Below are positions 29,230 through 40,032 of a DNA stretch of 64,000 bases, one piece after another; the stretch's first letter is position 1, and each line of letters opens with the position of its first letter. The position numbers and the translations under genes were made by a program. The notes below the pieces were generated by a model. That model was not told the origin of the DNA. It did no database searches and was given only the letters and a program-made list of their open reading frames with translations. Origin of the DNA: Haematococcus lacustris (lineage: Eukaryota; Chlorophyta; Chlorophyceae; Chlamydomonadales; Haematococcaceae). The stretch spans positions 5,699,311 to 5,763,310 of the forward strand of contig JASKMD010000028.1 of assembly GCA_030144725.1 (NCBI GenBank). The letters are read 5' to 3'.

Positions 29230-29729
29230 NNNNNNNNNNNNNNNNNNNNNNNNNNNNNNNNNNNNNNNNNNNNNNNNNNNNNNNNNNNNNNNNNNNNNNN
29301 NNNNNNNNNNNNNNNNNNNNNNNNNNNNNNNNNNNNNNNNNNNNNNNNNNNNNNNNNNNNNNNNNNNNNNNNNNNNNNNNNNNNNNNNNNNNNNNNNNNN
29401 NNNNNNNNNNNNNNNNNNNNNNNNNNNNNNNNNNNNNNNNNNNNNNNNNNNNNNNNNNNNNNNNNNNNNNNNNNNNNNNNNNNNNNNNNNNNNNNNNNNN
29501 NNNNNNNNNNNNNNNNNNNNNNNNNNNNNNNNNNNNNNNNNNNNNNNNNNNNNNNNNNNNNNNNNNNNNNNNNNNNNNNNNNNNNNNNNNNNNNNNNNNN
29601 NNNNNNNNNNNNNNNNNNNNNNNNNNNNNNNNNNNNNNNNNNNNNNNNNNNNNNNNNNNNNNNNNNNNNNNNNNNNNNNNNNNNNNNNNNNNNNNNNNNN
29701 NNNNNNNNNNNNNNNNNNNNNNNNNNNNN
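29230..29729. other. assembly gap of 500 N
   Basis: The round length suggests a placeholder of unknown true size. It is bounded by an OEP21 upstream duplicate on one side and a pentanucleotide array on the other. Confidence 0.99.
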
Positions 29730-32335
29730 CAGCCCAGCCCAGCCCAGCCCAGCCCAGCCCAGCCCAGCCCAGCCCAGCCCAGCCCAGCCCAGCCCAGCCC
29801 AGCCCAGCCCAGCCCAGCCCAGCCCAGCCCAGCCCAGCCCAGCCCAGCCCAGCCCAGCCCAGCCCAGCCCAGCCCAGCCCAGCCCAGCCCAGCCCAGCCC
29901 AGCCAGCCCAGCCCAGCCCAGCCCAGCCCAGCCCAGCCCAGCCCAGCCCAGCCCAGCCCAGCCCAGCCCAGCCCAGCCCAGCCCAGCCCAGCCCAGCCCA
30001 GCCCAGCCCAGCCCAGCCCAGCCCAGCCCAGCCCAGCCCAGCCCAGCCCAGCCCAGCCCAGCCCAGCCCAGCCCAGCCCAGCCCAGCCCAGCCCAGCCCA
30101 GCCCAGCCCAGCCCAGCCCAGCCCAGCCCAGCCCAGCCCAGCCCAGCCCAGCCCAGCCCAGCCCAGCCCAGCCCAGCCCAGCCCAGCCCAGCCCAGCCCA
30201 GCCCAGCCCAGCCCAGCCCAGCCCAGCCCAGCCCAGCCCAGCCCAGCCCAGCCCAGCCCAGCCCAGCCCAGCCCAGCCCAGCCCAGCCCAGCCCAGCCCA
30301 GCCCAGCCCCAGCCCAGCCCAGCCCAGCCCAGCCCAGCCCAGCCCAGCCCAGCCCAGCCCAGCCCAGCCCAGCCCAGCCCAGCCCAGCCCAGCCCAGCCC
30401 AGCCCAGCCCAGCCCAGCCCAGCCCAGCCCAGCCCAGCCCAGCCCAGCCCAGCCCAGCCCAGCCCAGCCCAGCCCAGCCCAGCCCAGCCCAGCCCAGCCC
30501 AGCCCAGCCCAGCCCAGCCCAGCCCAGCCCAGCCCAGCCCAGCCCAGCCCAGCCCAGCCCAGCCCAGCCCAGCCCAGCCCAGCCCAGCCCAGCCCAGCCC
30601 AGCCCAGCCCAGCCCAGCCCAGCCCAGCCCAGCCCAGCCCAGCCCAGCCCAGCCCAGCCCAGCCCAGCCCAGCCCAGCCCAGCCCAGCCCAGCCCAGCCC
30701 AGCCCAGCCCAGCCCAGCCCAGCCCAGCCCAGCCCAGCCCAGCCCAGCCCAGCCCAGCCCAGCCCAGCCCAGCCCAGCCCAGCCCAGCCCAGCCCAGCCC
30801 AGCCCAGCCCAGCCCAGCCCAGCCCAGCCCAGCCCAGCCCAGCCCAGCCCAGCCCAGCCCAGCCCAGCCCAGCCCAGCCCAGCCCAGCCCAGCCCAGCCC
30901 AGCCCAGCCCAGCCCAGCCCAGCCCAGCCCAGCCCAGCCCAGCCCAGCCCAGCCCAGCCCAGCCCAGCCCAGCCCAGCCCAGCCCAGCCCAGCCCAGCCC
31001 AGCCCAGCCCAGCCCAGCCCAGCCCAGCCCAGCCCAGCCCAGCCCAGCCCAGCCCAGCCCAGCCCAGCCCAGCCCAGCCCAGCCCAGCCCAGCCCAGCCC
31101 AGCCCAGCCCAGCCCAGCCCAGCCCAGCCCAGCCCAGCCCAGCCCAGCCCAGCCCAGCCCAGCCCAGCCCAGCCCAGCCCAGCCCAGCCCAGCCCAGCCC
31201 AGCCCAGCCCAGCCCAGCCCAGCCCAGCCCAGCCCAGCCCAGCCCAGCCCAGCCCAGCCCAGCCCAGCCCAGCCCAGCCCAGCCCAGCCCAGCCCAGCCC
31301 AGCCCAGCCCAGCCCAGCCCAGCCCAGCCCAGCCCAGCCCAGCCCAGCCCAGCCCAGCCCAGCCCAGCCCAGCCCAGCCCAGCCCAGCCCAGCCCAGCCC
31401 AGCCCAGCCCAGCCCAGCCCAGCCCAGCCCAGCCCAGCCCAGCCCAGCCCAGCCCAGCCCAGCCCAGCCCAGCCCAGCCCAGCCCAGCCCAGCCCAGCCC
31501 AGCCCAGCCCAGCCCAGCCCAGCCCAGCCCAGCCCAGCCCAGCCCAGCCCAGCCCAGCCCAGCCCAGCCCAGCCCAGCCCAGCCCAGCCCAGCCCAGCCC
31601 AGCCCAGCCCAGCCCAGCCCAGCCCAGCCCAGCCCAGCCCAGCCCAGCCCAGCCCAGCCCAGCCCAGCCCAGCCCAGCCCAGCCCAGCCCAGCCCAGCCC
31701 AGCCCAGCCCAGCCCAGCCCAGCCCAGCCCAGCCCAGCCCAGCCCAGCCCAGCCCAGCCCAGCCCAGCCCAGCCCAGCCCAGCCCAGCCCAGCCCAGCCC
31801 AGCCCAGCCCAGCCCAGCCCAGCCCAGCCCAGCCCAGCCCAGCCCAGCCCAGCCCAGCCCAGCCCAGCCCAGCCCAGCCCAGCCCAGCCCAGCCCAGCCC
31901 AGCCCAGCCCAGCCCAGCCCAGCCCAGCCCAGCCCAGCCCAGCCCAGCCCAGCCCAGCCCAGCCCAGCCCAGCCCAGCCCAGCCCAGCCCAGCCCAGCCC
32001 AGCCCAGCCCAGCCCAGCCCAGCCCAGCCCAGCCCAGCCCAGCCCAGCCCAGCCCAGCCCAGCCCAGCCCAGCCCAGCCCAGCCCAGCCCAGCCCAGCCC
32101 AGCCCAGCCCAGCCCAGCCCAGCCCAGCCCAGCCCAGCCCAGCCCAGCCCAGCCCAGCCCAGCCCAGCCCAGCCCAGCCCAGCCCAGCCCAGCCCAGCCC
32201 AGCCCAGCCCAGCCCAGCCCAGCCCAGCCCAGCCCAGCCCAGCCCAGCCCAGCCCAGCCCAGCCCAGCCCAGCCCAGCCCAGCCCAGCCCAGCCCAGCCC
32301 AGCCCAGCCCAGCCCAGCCCAGCCCAGCCCAGCCC
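29730..32335. repeat. 2.6-kb (AGCCC)n array
   Basis: AGCCC units with a one-base deletion near 29,903 and one extra C near 30,310. The left side touches the gap, so the true length is unknown. Confidence 0.95.
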
Positions 32336-32470
32336 GGCCCGGCCCGGCCCGGCCCGGCCCGGCCCGGCCCGGCCCGGCCCGGCCCGGTGTGGTGTGATGT
32401 GATGTGGTGTGGTGTGGTGTGGACTTGTGTTGACCTGTTGTTGTGGTGTTGTGTAGTGTGGTGTTGACTT
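32336..32470. repeat. (CGGCC)n then (GGTGT)n tail of the array
   Basis: The array changes to CGGCC units (32,336-32,388) and then to GGTGT/GATGT units before unique sequence resumes. Confidence 0.9.
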
Positions 32471-32708
32471 GTGTAGTTGACTCACTCCTACAAATTAGTC
32501 CCTGCATCTGTCCCTGCACTTTACCGACCTTGTCCGATCAGGCTGAAATTTTGATAGATGGTAGTTTGCACAAAATTAAACATGTTTTCCAGCAAAAATG
32601 GCTGCGCTGTGGACCTTTAACGTAAGTGCAGGGATGAGTGCAGGGATGGGCTGCGGGCCACAGCGCAACAGCTTTTGATTTTTTCAAAATAATTTTCTTG
32701 GCATACCG

Positions 32709-32970
32709 TACTATCCCTTTTGATTCGCGAGGCCCCGAAAAATATAATTAAATACTCGTTCCCGACCCAAAAATATAATTGTTTACTTTTTCCCGATGCA
32801 AAAGTTGTTGCAAAACACAGCTTTAACAAGGTGGGTGTGCTTATAAATATTCAAGACAGCTATACCTTGCATAACATGTCAATCCTCCGTGGTTTAAACA
32901 CTTTTTGCAAAGGTCACCAAGTCAAGCCACCTGGTCACCAAGTCACAGCCTTTGTGCAAGGGCACTGTAA
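32709..32970 (+). mobile_element. truncated copy of the 480-bp inverted-repeat element
   Basis: Aligns over about 260 bp with 36,401-36,655. It has the same left end (ACCGTACT..TTTTGATTCGCGA), the shared TTTACTTTTTCCCGATGCAAA block and GTCACCAAGTCAAGCCACC. The right inverted repeat is missing. Confidence 0.75.
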
Positions 32971-33617
32971 CTGTGCACCAGGTCAACTTCTAGACTTTGC
33001 ACTAGATATGGGCACTGAACCTCCCCCATGAAATCATGGTGCTCCTGTGGCTGCTTGCAGTGTCGGCATATCTCTGCATCTTCCTTTGAGCACTCAAATC
33101 TGCGTGCCCTAGCAGTCACCCATGCCGCAGCCTTCGCCAAGGCGAGCACACCAGTGGCTGACTTGGTGCGGCCAGCCTCCCGAGCTGCTGCCCCAGCTTC
33201 GCCAGCCACCCTTGCAGCTGACCTGGTGCAGCCCGCCACCCCGGCTGCTGCCCCAGCCCGGCCAACCACCCCAACAGCTGACTTCGTGGGGCCTACTACC
33301 CACCCCTCGTTGTTGGCACTGCCATCGTCGCTGCTGCTGTTGTCGCCGCTGCTGTTGCTGTCGCTGCTAGTGTTGGCGTTGCTGCTGTTGGCGCTGCTGC
33401 TAGTGTCGCACACCAACCGTGCTTGCTTGCGAGTGGGAGTGGGCGTGGCTTGCGCTGTTGAGGCTGGCTTAGGCTTGTTTTTGGAGCCCAATGGCCTGCC
33501 ACGTTTGCGCATGGGTGGACCATCTGCTGTTGCTGCAGCTGGCTTGGCTGAAGGCTTGAAGTGCCCGTAGTGTTGTGTGTAGCGTGTCGTTAGGGAGGTC
33601 GAGGTCTTCTTTCGCAC
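32943..33617 (-). CDS. AT-hook protein, probably element-derived
   Basis: An open frame of about 224 residues has an AT-hook (RKRGRPLGSKNKP) near residue 37, an Asn/Ser/Asp-rich low-complexity stretch, three repeats of an Ala/Gly/Val-rich unit around G..TKSA, and a C-terminal CRHCKQPQEHH that could be a zinc-binding site. AT-hooks bind the minor groove of AT-rich DNA. It overlaps the end of the truncated inverted-repeat element and abuts a reverse-transcriptase fragment on the same strand, so it may be part of a transposon. I do not recognise a family and the true start may be upstream. Confidence 0.4.
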   Translation of the reverse strand: MRKKTSTSLTTRYTQHYGHFKPSAKPAAATADGPPMRKRGRPLGSKNKPKPASTAQATPTPTRKQARLVCDTSSSANSSNANTSSDSNSSGDNSSSDDGSANNEGWVVGPTKSAVGVVGRAGAAAGVAGCTRSAARVAGEAGAAAREAGRTKSATGVLALAKAAAWVTARARRFECSKEDAEICRHCKQPQEHHDFMGEVQCPYLVQSLEVDLVHSYSALAQRL

Positions 33618-33734
33618 CCTTCTCCCAGCTGCCGGTGTTCGCGAATCGGATGCACCCGCCTAGGGTACCCTTGCTTATGGCTTTAGCGATGAGGCGGCCG
33701 TCCCCGTTATGCCTTTCTTGCACCATCGGTAGTG

Positions 33735-33861
33735 TCTCGCTGCAGGGAGTTCTGAAGCGCGTTGTAGCGCCCGTGTATAGGTCCTTCACTGCGTCAGTCG
33801 CGTCCGTGGGGAAGCCTAGGTCGTGCATGATCCATAGTAGTTTGTCCTGGCAGGTGGTGTC
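33735..33861 (-). pseudogene. LINE-type reverse transcriptase fragment
   Basis: The reading DKLLWIMHDLGFPTDA followed by VKDLYTGATTRF matches the segment of non-LTR reverse transcriptases just before the QGD.LSP block. The flanking domains are not present. Confidence 0.6.
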
Positions 33862-33904
33862 CATCACCACCACCAGTAGCAACAACCACAGCAGCAGCCA
33901 TCAC

Positions 33905-34200
33905 TATCGCCTGCCCCATCCCAGCCCTGCCCCACCCCCTCCAAGACTCCCAGCCCTGCCCCACTGCCCTGCCCTGCCTTTCCCTGCCCTGCCTGTAGGT
34001 GTGTGGCAGTGCAGGCTGCAGGTAGAAGCATGCTGCAGGTGTGCTTAAGTGCATGAGCAGCAGCAGCAGGCTGCAGTGCATGTGCTGCAGTGCATGAGAA
34101 GCAGCAGGTTGTAGGTGTGTTAGGGTGCATGACCAGCAGCAAGAGCAGCAGGCTGTAGTGCATGAGCAGTGCATGGACAGCAGCAGCAGGCTGTAGGTGT
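33905..34200. repeat. left arm of a foldback structure
   Basis: The arm is the inverse of about 34,845-35,050. Both carry GGTGTGTGGCAGTGCAGGCT and its complement, CAGTGCATGAGCAGCAG units, and a GGCAGGGCAGGGAAAGGCAG edge. Confidence 0.75.
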
Positions 34201-34844
34201 GTGGCAGTGCAGTTTTGTTTTAGCAGTCAGAGCCCATCAGTGCAGTTAGAGCCCATTTGAGAAGAATGTTGCATGGTTCAAAATCTGTCAAAAGGTTGTC
34301 ATGAGCTTCCGTTCAGTTCCATGCCACACAACGTGATTTGTAAGCTGTGAATGGTCAAGATGTAATGACGAAAACGGTGTTGGTCATTAGCCGTGTATCC
34401 TCTTCTCAAATGATACCTACGCCCCTCCTCTGGACAACACCACCATGCGGTGATGCGCTGATGCTTCAAACGTGGTAGCCACCTGCTACATACCCCCTTT
34501 GCATGTATGCATCACGGTCATGCTTAGCAAGTGCAGGCCTGGCAGTGCTCCGCACCAAATCCAACCATATGGCACCACACGGTATTACATAGACGCTGCA
34601 ACTGGCATGGTCAAGGACGCTAGGTCTATTGTAGACCTTGATGTTCGAGTTGCCATAGCCCATCACCGGGAATATTGTCTTACACAACCAATGTGGTGTC
34701 CTTATGCGGCTACACAAGCAATGGCATGGTTGAACAAACGCAAATTGCATGCCTTAATTTGCATGGATCTACCAAGACCAACGCAGACCATGCCAGATCT
34801 ATGCCTTGAAATGAGCTTGCATGCAACCAGACACACACCGCACA
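34201..34844 (+). other. interior of the foldback with a coding-like frame
   Basis: The frame starting at 34,472 reads PYGTTRYYIDAATGMVKDAR and IAHHREYCLTQPMWCPYAAT within a stretch of about 100 residues of mixed composition without low complexity. No family was recognised. It could be a relic of the element's own gene. Confidence 0.35.
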
Positions 34845-35050
34845 TGTTGCTGTCCTTGCACTGCTGGTCATGCATTACAGCCTGTTGATGCTGCCGCTGC
34901 TCATGCACTGCAACACATGCACTGCAGCCTGCAGCTGCTGCTCATGCACTCCTGCTGCTACCTGCAGCCTGCACTGCCACACACCTACAGGCAGGGCAGG
35001 GAAAGGCAGTGCAGGGCAGGGAGGGGCAACGCAAGTCTGGGAGGGGGTGG
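34845..35050. repeat. right arm of the foldback structure
   Basis: Inverse of 33,905-34,200, running directly into a long G-rich minisatellite. Confidence 0.75.
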
Positions 35051-35735
35051 GGCAGGGCTGGGAGGGGGTGGGGCAGGCGGGAGGGGGGTGGGGCAGGCCT
35101 GGGCAGGGAGGGGGTGGGGCAGGGAGGGGATGGGGTGGGGAAGGGCTGGGAGGGGAGGGGGTGGGGCAGGGCTGGGATAGGGTGGGGCAGGGCTGGGATG
35201 GGGTGGGGCAGGGCTGGGTGGGGGTGGGGCCGGGCTGGGATGGGGTGGGGCACGGCTGGACAGGGAGGGCAGGGGCAACGCAAGGCTGGGAGGGGATGGG
35301 GCAGGGCTGGGATGGGGTGGGGTAGGGCTGGGAGGGGAGGGGGTAGGGCAGGGCTGGGATGGGGTGGGGTAGGGCAGGGCTGGGATGGGGCAGGGTTGGG
35401 ATGGGGTGGGGCAGGGCTGGGTGGGGGTGGGGCCGGGCTGGGATGGGGTGGGGCAGGGCTGGGAGGGGGTGGGGCAGGGCTGGACAGGTAGGGGAGGGGC
35501 AACGCAAGGCTGGGAGGGGGTGGGGCAGGCCTGGGCAGGCCTGGGCAGGGAGGGGGTGGGGCAGGCCTGGGCAGGGATGGGGTGGGGCAGGGCTGGGAGG
35601 GGGTGGGGCAGGGCTGGGAGAGGGTGGGGCAACGCAAGGCTGGGATGGGGTGGGGCAGGGCTGGGATGGGGCTGGGCTGGGAGGGGGTGGGGCAGGGCTG
35701 GGCAAGGAGAGAAGGGGCAACGCAAGGCTGGGAGG
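35015..35735. repeat. G-rich minisatellite
   Basis: Variable 16-25-bp units built on GGGGTGGGGCAGGGCTGGGA, periodically interrupted by GGGGCAACGCAAG. Long Pro- or Gly-rich frames across it are artefacts. Confidence 0.9.
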
Positions 35736-35818
35736 GCTGGGAGGGCTTGCTCTGCTCCTTTTGGATTATGCATTCTCTCTTCAGCTCCTCAAGACGCTTC
35801 TTGCCAGTGTTGCTCTTG

Positions 35819-36124
35819 TCAGCCATTGTCACCTGCACATTCACCAGCAAGCTCATGTTGTTGCCCTTGCCGCTGCTGGCGCTCATGCTGTTGCTCTTGC
35901 CGCTGCTCCCCCTGCTGTTCCCGTTGCTCCTCTTGTTCCTGCTCGGGCTGGTGCTCGTCTGACTTCTGCTTTGTGGGACGCTGCGTCGGGGTTTGCGCGC
36001 GCGGTGGAGACTGGTCACGACGCCTCCGTCCCGTCCTGGGTGCTGGCGTGTCTATTCCTGGACGCATTGGTGCCCCGCTGACAGTGGTTCGGCCTCTAAG
36101 AACGGAACCAGCGATTTCGGACAT
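35819..36124 (-). CDS. candidate short basic/acidic protein, uncertain
   Basis: From the ATG at 36,124 the frame reads MSEIAGSVLRGRTTVSGAPM, then PRTGRRRRDQSPPRAQTP and a Glu/Gln-rich stretch. It runs toward the minisatellite, and another frame there reads MADKSNTGKKRLEELKREC, so a spliced or frameshifted product is possible. No family was recognised. Confidence 0.25.
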   Translation of the reverse strand: MSEIAGSVLRGRTTVSGAPMRPGIDTPAPRTGRRRRDQSPPRAQTPTQRPTKQKSDEHQPEQEQEEQREQQGEQRQEQQHERQQRQGQQHELAGECAGDNG

Positions 36125-36397
36125 TGTACCTGCAGCGTGCAAGCCATCTATAACCGACTGCCATAACCGCTGCTTGGCTGTGCGGCGTTCGCACTTACTG
36201 GCCCAGCTTGGCGTGCGCAGAGCTAACAGCTACGCAATGTGCCTAACGTTGAAGTGCGCCGAAGCAGGCTGGCTCACCTGCCTGGCCAGCACCGGAATCG
36301 CCGCTGTGAGCCCGCTTCCACTGTGCGATGGTTAGCTGGGCTACGCGGAACAGACGGGGCCCACTTGGGACATGTTTCCCTTTTTCGTCTTCTTCAA

Positions 36398-36877
36398 GTT
36401 ACCGTACTCTCTCTTTTGATTCGCGAGGCCTCGAAAACTATAATTAAATACTCTTTCCCGATGCAAAAAAAACATTGTTTACTTTTTCCCGATGCAAACG
36501 TTGCAGCAAAACAAAACTTTGACAACGTGGGTGTGCCTATAAATATTCAAGACAGCCATTCCTTGCATGACATGTCAATCCTCCGTGGACACTTTCTGCA
36601 CAGGTCACCAAGTCAAGCCACCCGATCACCAAGTCACAGCCACTGTGCAAGGGCCATCTTCGTGTTGGTCGACCTGGCGTAGCAGATTTTCGGCTGCGTC
36701 GTCGGCACTGATACCACGGACCATGAAGCGGTCCATCGCAACACCATTCACGCAGGTCAAATAATTGTTTGACCACTTCGCGATTCAGCCAAAAACCACA
36801 TTGTTTACTCGTTCGCGATTTCGCGAGGCCAAAAAAACGATTCGCGGACGCGAATCAAAAGGGAGAGTACGGTAACC
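36398..36877. mobile_element. 480-bp inverted-repeat element (MITE-like)
   Basis: It begins GTTACCGTACTCTCTC and ends with the inverse GAGAGTACGGTAAC. The inverted repeats extend 28 bp with one mismatch and include GATTCGCG. A CAA triplet flanks both ends and may be a 3-bp target duplication. A second truncated copy is at 32,709-32,970. The interior is AT-rich for this genome and holds no convincing gene, so it is likely non-autonomous. Confidence 0.7.
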
Positions 36878-37087
36878 AAAAACGTGCCATATGTGACCGG
36901 GAGACTTAACTGGGGTGACCCACAAAACAAATGTTAGAGTGCAAAACAAATGTTAGAGTGCAAAACAGACACAAAAAATATCCATCGCTTGGACAGACTG
37001 ATGTAGATGATGTGCTCCATCTCATCATGGACACCGTAGACCTCACGTTACATCGTGACTCCACCGATCGGGGCACACAGCGTCCAC
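36878..37087. other. spacer between two mobile elements
   Basis: A direct duplication of CAAAACAAATGTTAGAGTGC lies at 36,921-36,965, and part of it also occurs near 17,931. No gene was seen. Confidence 0.4.
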
Positions 37088-39115
37088 GGTTGTTACTAAG
37101 GTTCCCAAATCTCTATGTCCATGTAGTAAATAGTATAGACTAGAGATAGTAAATAGTGTAGACTAGTCGACTATTTCGTCACCAAATCAGCTCGTTTCAG
37201 TCGCAACGGGGCGTACATTAGCTCGCCAGACACGTCGTGCTAGTCTTAAGAGCAGTCAGTATCAGTTGCAATTCTGTTGATCGGCCGGCCAAAGGATTGC
37301 CCACTTCCTTATCGACGAACTCCGATGGCTGCAGCTGCTGGCCCATCGGGCGGCGCGCAGCCAAAGAGGAAGTTGGGAGCATTAGAATTGCAGACAAAGC
37401 TTCGAGATAGCATCTACACCAAGCGCTTCTCATTTCAGGTCTATGAGTTTTAAGGACAAAGCGTTTGCAAAGCCGTTCGCGGCGATTGTGACCAGTCCTA
37501 TAGCTGCGTGAACATGTCTACCACAAATGAACACAAGTGCAAGCCAAAGCGACAGCGTGCGGACACGACACCAGATGGACCAGCAGCAGCAGCAGCCGCA
37601 GAGCTGCCTTTCCAGCGAATCGCGAAGTGCTAGAATGGTACGGGTCACCCCGGCCATTGGACCCGCCAATCCGTGCCAGGCCTGCGCATCGCACCACGCG
37701 CTAGTGAAGGGTAGCGGAGGCTATCGCGGTAAGTCACGCGCGCTAAAACTCGCGTTTTGGACTGAAGCCTTGTCCCAGATCACCGCCCGCCACCAGGTCG
37801 AAACTTGAGATAGCGCAAACAAGCAGCGACCCACTTACAAGAGCAGGGTGGCGAGGCTCTCCGTGGCGTCCGTAGCAAAGTTCGCACTAAAGAGGCAGGC
37901 TCGTAGTGCGCCGCAGGCCATCGCAGTGAGCCGTGCTGCCACGCCATGTCACTAAACCACGAGACTGAGTCACGCCACGCTTCGCTGAAGTCGGTGCAAG
38001 TTGGGTGCATGGCACTGTCATTTTTTCCGTGGCGTCCGCGGCGCCCGCCACAATGGAGGTTTCCGGCACTGCCACTGCCACTACTTACCAGCTTGGCACG
38101 TATCGCTTTACGGCGTTCCAGGAGGGCGCGGCGACGGGGTCCAGGATGGCCCATCGCAATCTTCGGCTTGAATTTCGCGCACAGTGCAAGAAACGCAGCG
38201 ATGCGGGCGCCCAACGGTAGCACAGGGTCCACCCCGTCGGGGATGAACCCAGAACGCTGCCAATCGGCCCCTGTGATGAGATCGCCCCATGCCACATTCA
38301 CCCTCGGCCACATTTTGTCATTGTATGTACAACACAAGGTGATAGAGCTTGCCTGGGCTACATCCCGGAATATAGACTCGCTTAGCTATCCGACAAGGGT
38401 GGAAGCACGCGGAAAGGACCACTGGCTGAAAGGTTCAAGGTCTTGACAAAAGCCCCGGAATGATGGGGTCAAGGCTTCAGCAGAGTGCACGGTAGTGAAA
38501 CAAAGTCCACGCACGGTGCTGCTGACACCCCAGTGAGATGCTCTGCTTGCTTGGAGGCAGGGTTAGGCAGGTCTCGCGCCAGGTGTCAGGAAGGGCCCGG
38601 GCCATGAGGGGTCCCGACCCAACCCAGGGAATCTTGCGCTGCGCCTTGCGACCCACTTACGGTCGCACCCTGTTGAGCCCCAGGTTGCAGCGAGCGACCA
38701 TGTTCACAGTCCGCGGGAATGGCGGGCGGAGTGATCTGGGAGGCTTCAGTCCAAAACGCGAGTTTTAGCGCGCGTGACTTACCGCGATAGCCTCAGCTAC
38801 CCTTCACTAGCGCGTGGTGCGATGCGCAGGCCTGGCACGGATTGGCGGGTCCAATGGCCGGGGTGACCTACGGCGACTCAACACTCGACTTTGACTCTAT
38901 ATACTCGACTTTGACTCTACATACATGTGAATGTTGAGTGCAACAATGATGACAACGAGTCTTCCCGTTGAAACTGCTAATAGCTCTGCAGTCGCCTATG
39001 ACAAGGTTTTTTTGCATGGAGCGACTAGACTATCTCTATTCTAGTCAAAAATAGTACTATTTCGACTAGTACTATATCTAGTCTATTTATAGTCTATTTT
39101 ACGAACCTTAGTTGT
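37088..39115. mobile_element. composite foldback element with internal frames
   Basis: Outer AT-rich arms are in opposite orientation: 37,088-37,200 (TGTTACTAAGGTTC then TAGTAAATAGT..TAGACTAG) and 39,010-39,115 (the inverse CTAGTCTATTTATAGTC..GAACCTTAGTTGTTACA). Inside is a second inverted pair, 37,643-37,769 and 38,742-38,868, 127 bp with a single mismatch. Coding-like pieces include an exon from 37,327 (MAAAAGPSGGAQPKRKLGA, ending at a donor-like CAG|GT near 37,438), a short frame from 37,514 (MSTTNEHKCKPKRQR) and a minus-strand frame in the spacer. The superfamily is unknown. Confidence 0.5.
38082..38337 (-). CDS. unrecognised frame in the foldback spacer
   Basis: The minus-strand reading contains MWPRVNVAWGDLITGADWQ, then GFIPDGVDPVLPLGARIAAF and RRRALLERRKAIRAKL, ending at a strong donor-like GTAAGT near 38,094. 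The mixed composition looks like a real exon of an element protein. No domain was recognised and the downstream exons are not known. Confidence 0.35.
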
Positions 39116-40032
39116 TACATCCACAGACAGTCAACAGTTGTTCCATGTTGCCACAAACATACAACTGCCAAGCTCAGTCAATAGTTCGGCATTAGGGTGT
39201 CAGCTATCAGGTTGTTGCCATTGACGGCCCTGCCGTACCATTCCAGGTGCTGCCTGCAACCATAACCCTGTCATCTTCACGCTAACCCTCACTGCAGCTG
39301 CTAAATTGCCCGGCAACCTACCTTCAACACTTCCCTTCGTCTCAATCCTAATTCAAAACAATCGTCTAATGTCTCACCGCTCAATGACAAAGGCAGGCCA
39401 CCTGGGCGCTGAAGGACGGTGGTGTATGATGCAGACAGCTGGGCTGAGCGCAATTGGCCAACGAGCATCTGACTGACGTATGACGACCCAGACACCACCT
39501 CCTGAGGTGCTTCCTTCGGCCACCAGCGTGCACGCGTGGTGTGGTTATGCTGCGGACGGTTGGGTAAGACACATGGCAGAGCCCTGCAGCCTTATAGGCT
39601 GCCGTTTGGGCGCTACCAGCCAGCAGGCCATGCGCAGCCTGGGCAGCAGGCAGCTGGGCTGAACCCGGTTGGCCAGCAAACAAGGCCATGCCACCGTATC
39701 TGACTGACCTCTTGATGACTCCATGACACTTAGGCAAGTGCTGGTGCTGATTGCAAGCCGAGGACCAACATGCTGTGAGCTACGCTGAGGGCTACACCCA
39801 GCCCCTTGTCCCTCATTAGGGCTTACATTAGAGTCAGGCCACTAGGGACCACTGGAGACCACTGGAGACCAGTCAGGTCGCTGTGGGCTACACTCGGCGC
39901 CGCCAGGCCTTGTTTGCCGAGGTGCGGCTCACATAGGTGGCCTTGCTGCTGGTCCCCCGCCTGGCCCTGTCTGGGTTCAGTGCCCCTGCTGCTGGACTGC
40001 CTCCACAGACTGCGTGCAGCTGCCGCCTCCAC
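39116..40032. other. spacer with a diverged direct repeat
   Basis: Two segments near 39,385-39,480 and 39,610-39,725 share CAGCTGGGCTGA, TTGGCCA and CATCTGACTGAC. Short GACCACTGGA repeats lie near 39,840. No gene was seen; it may include the 3' end of the myosin transcript. Confidence 0.4.
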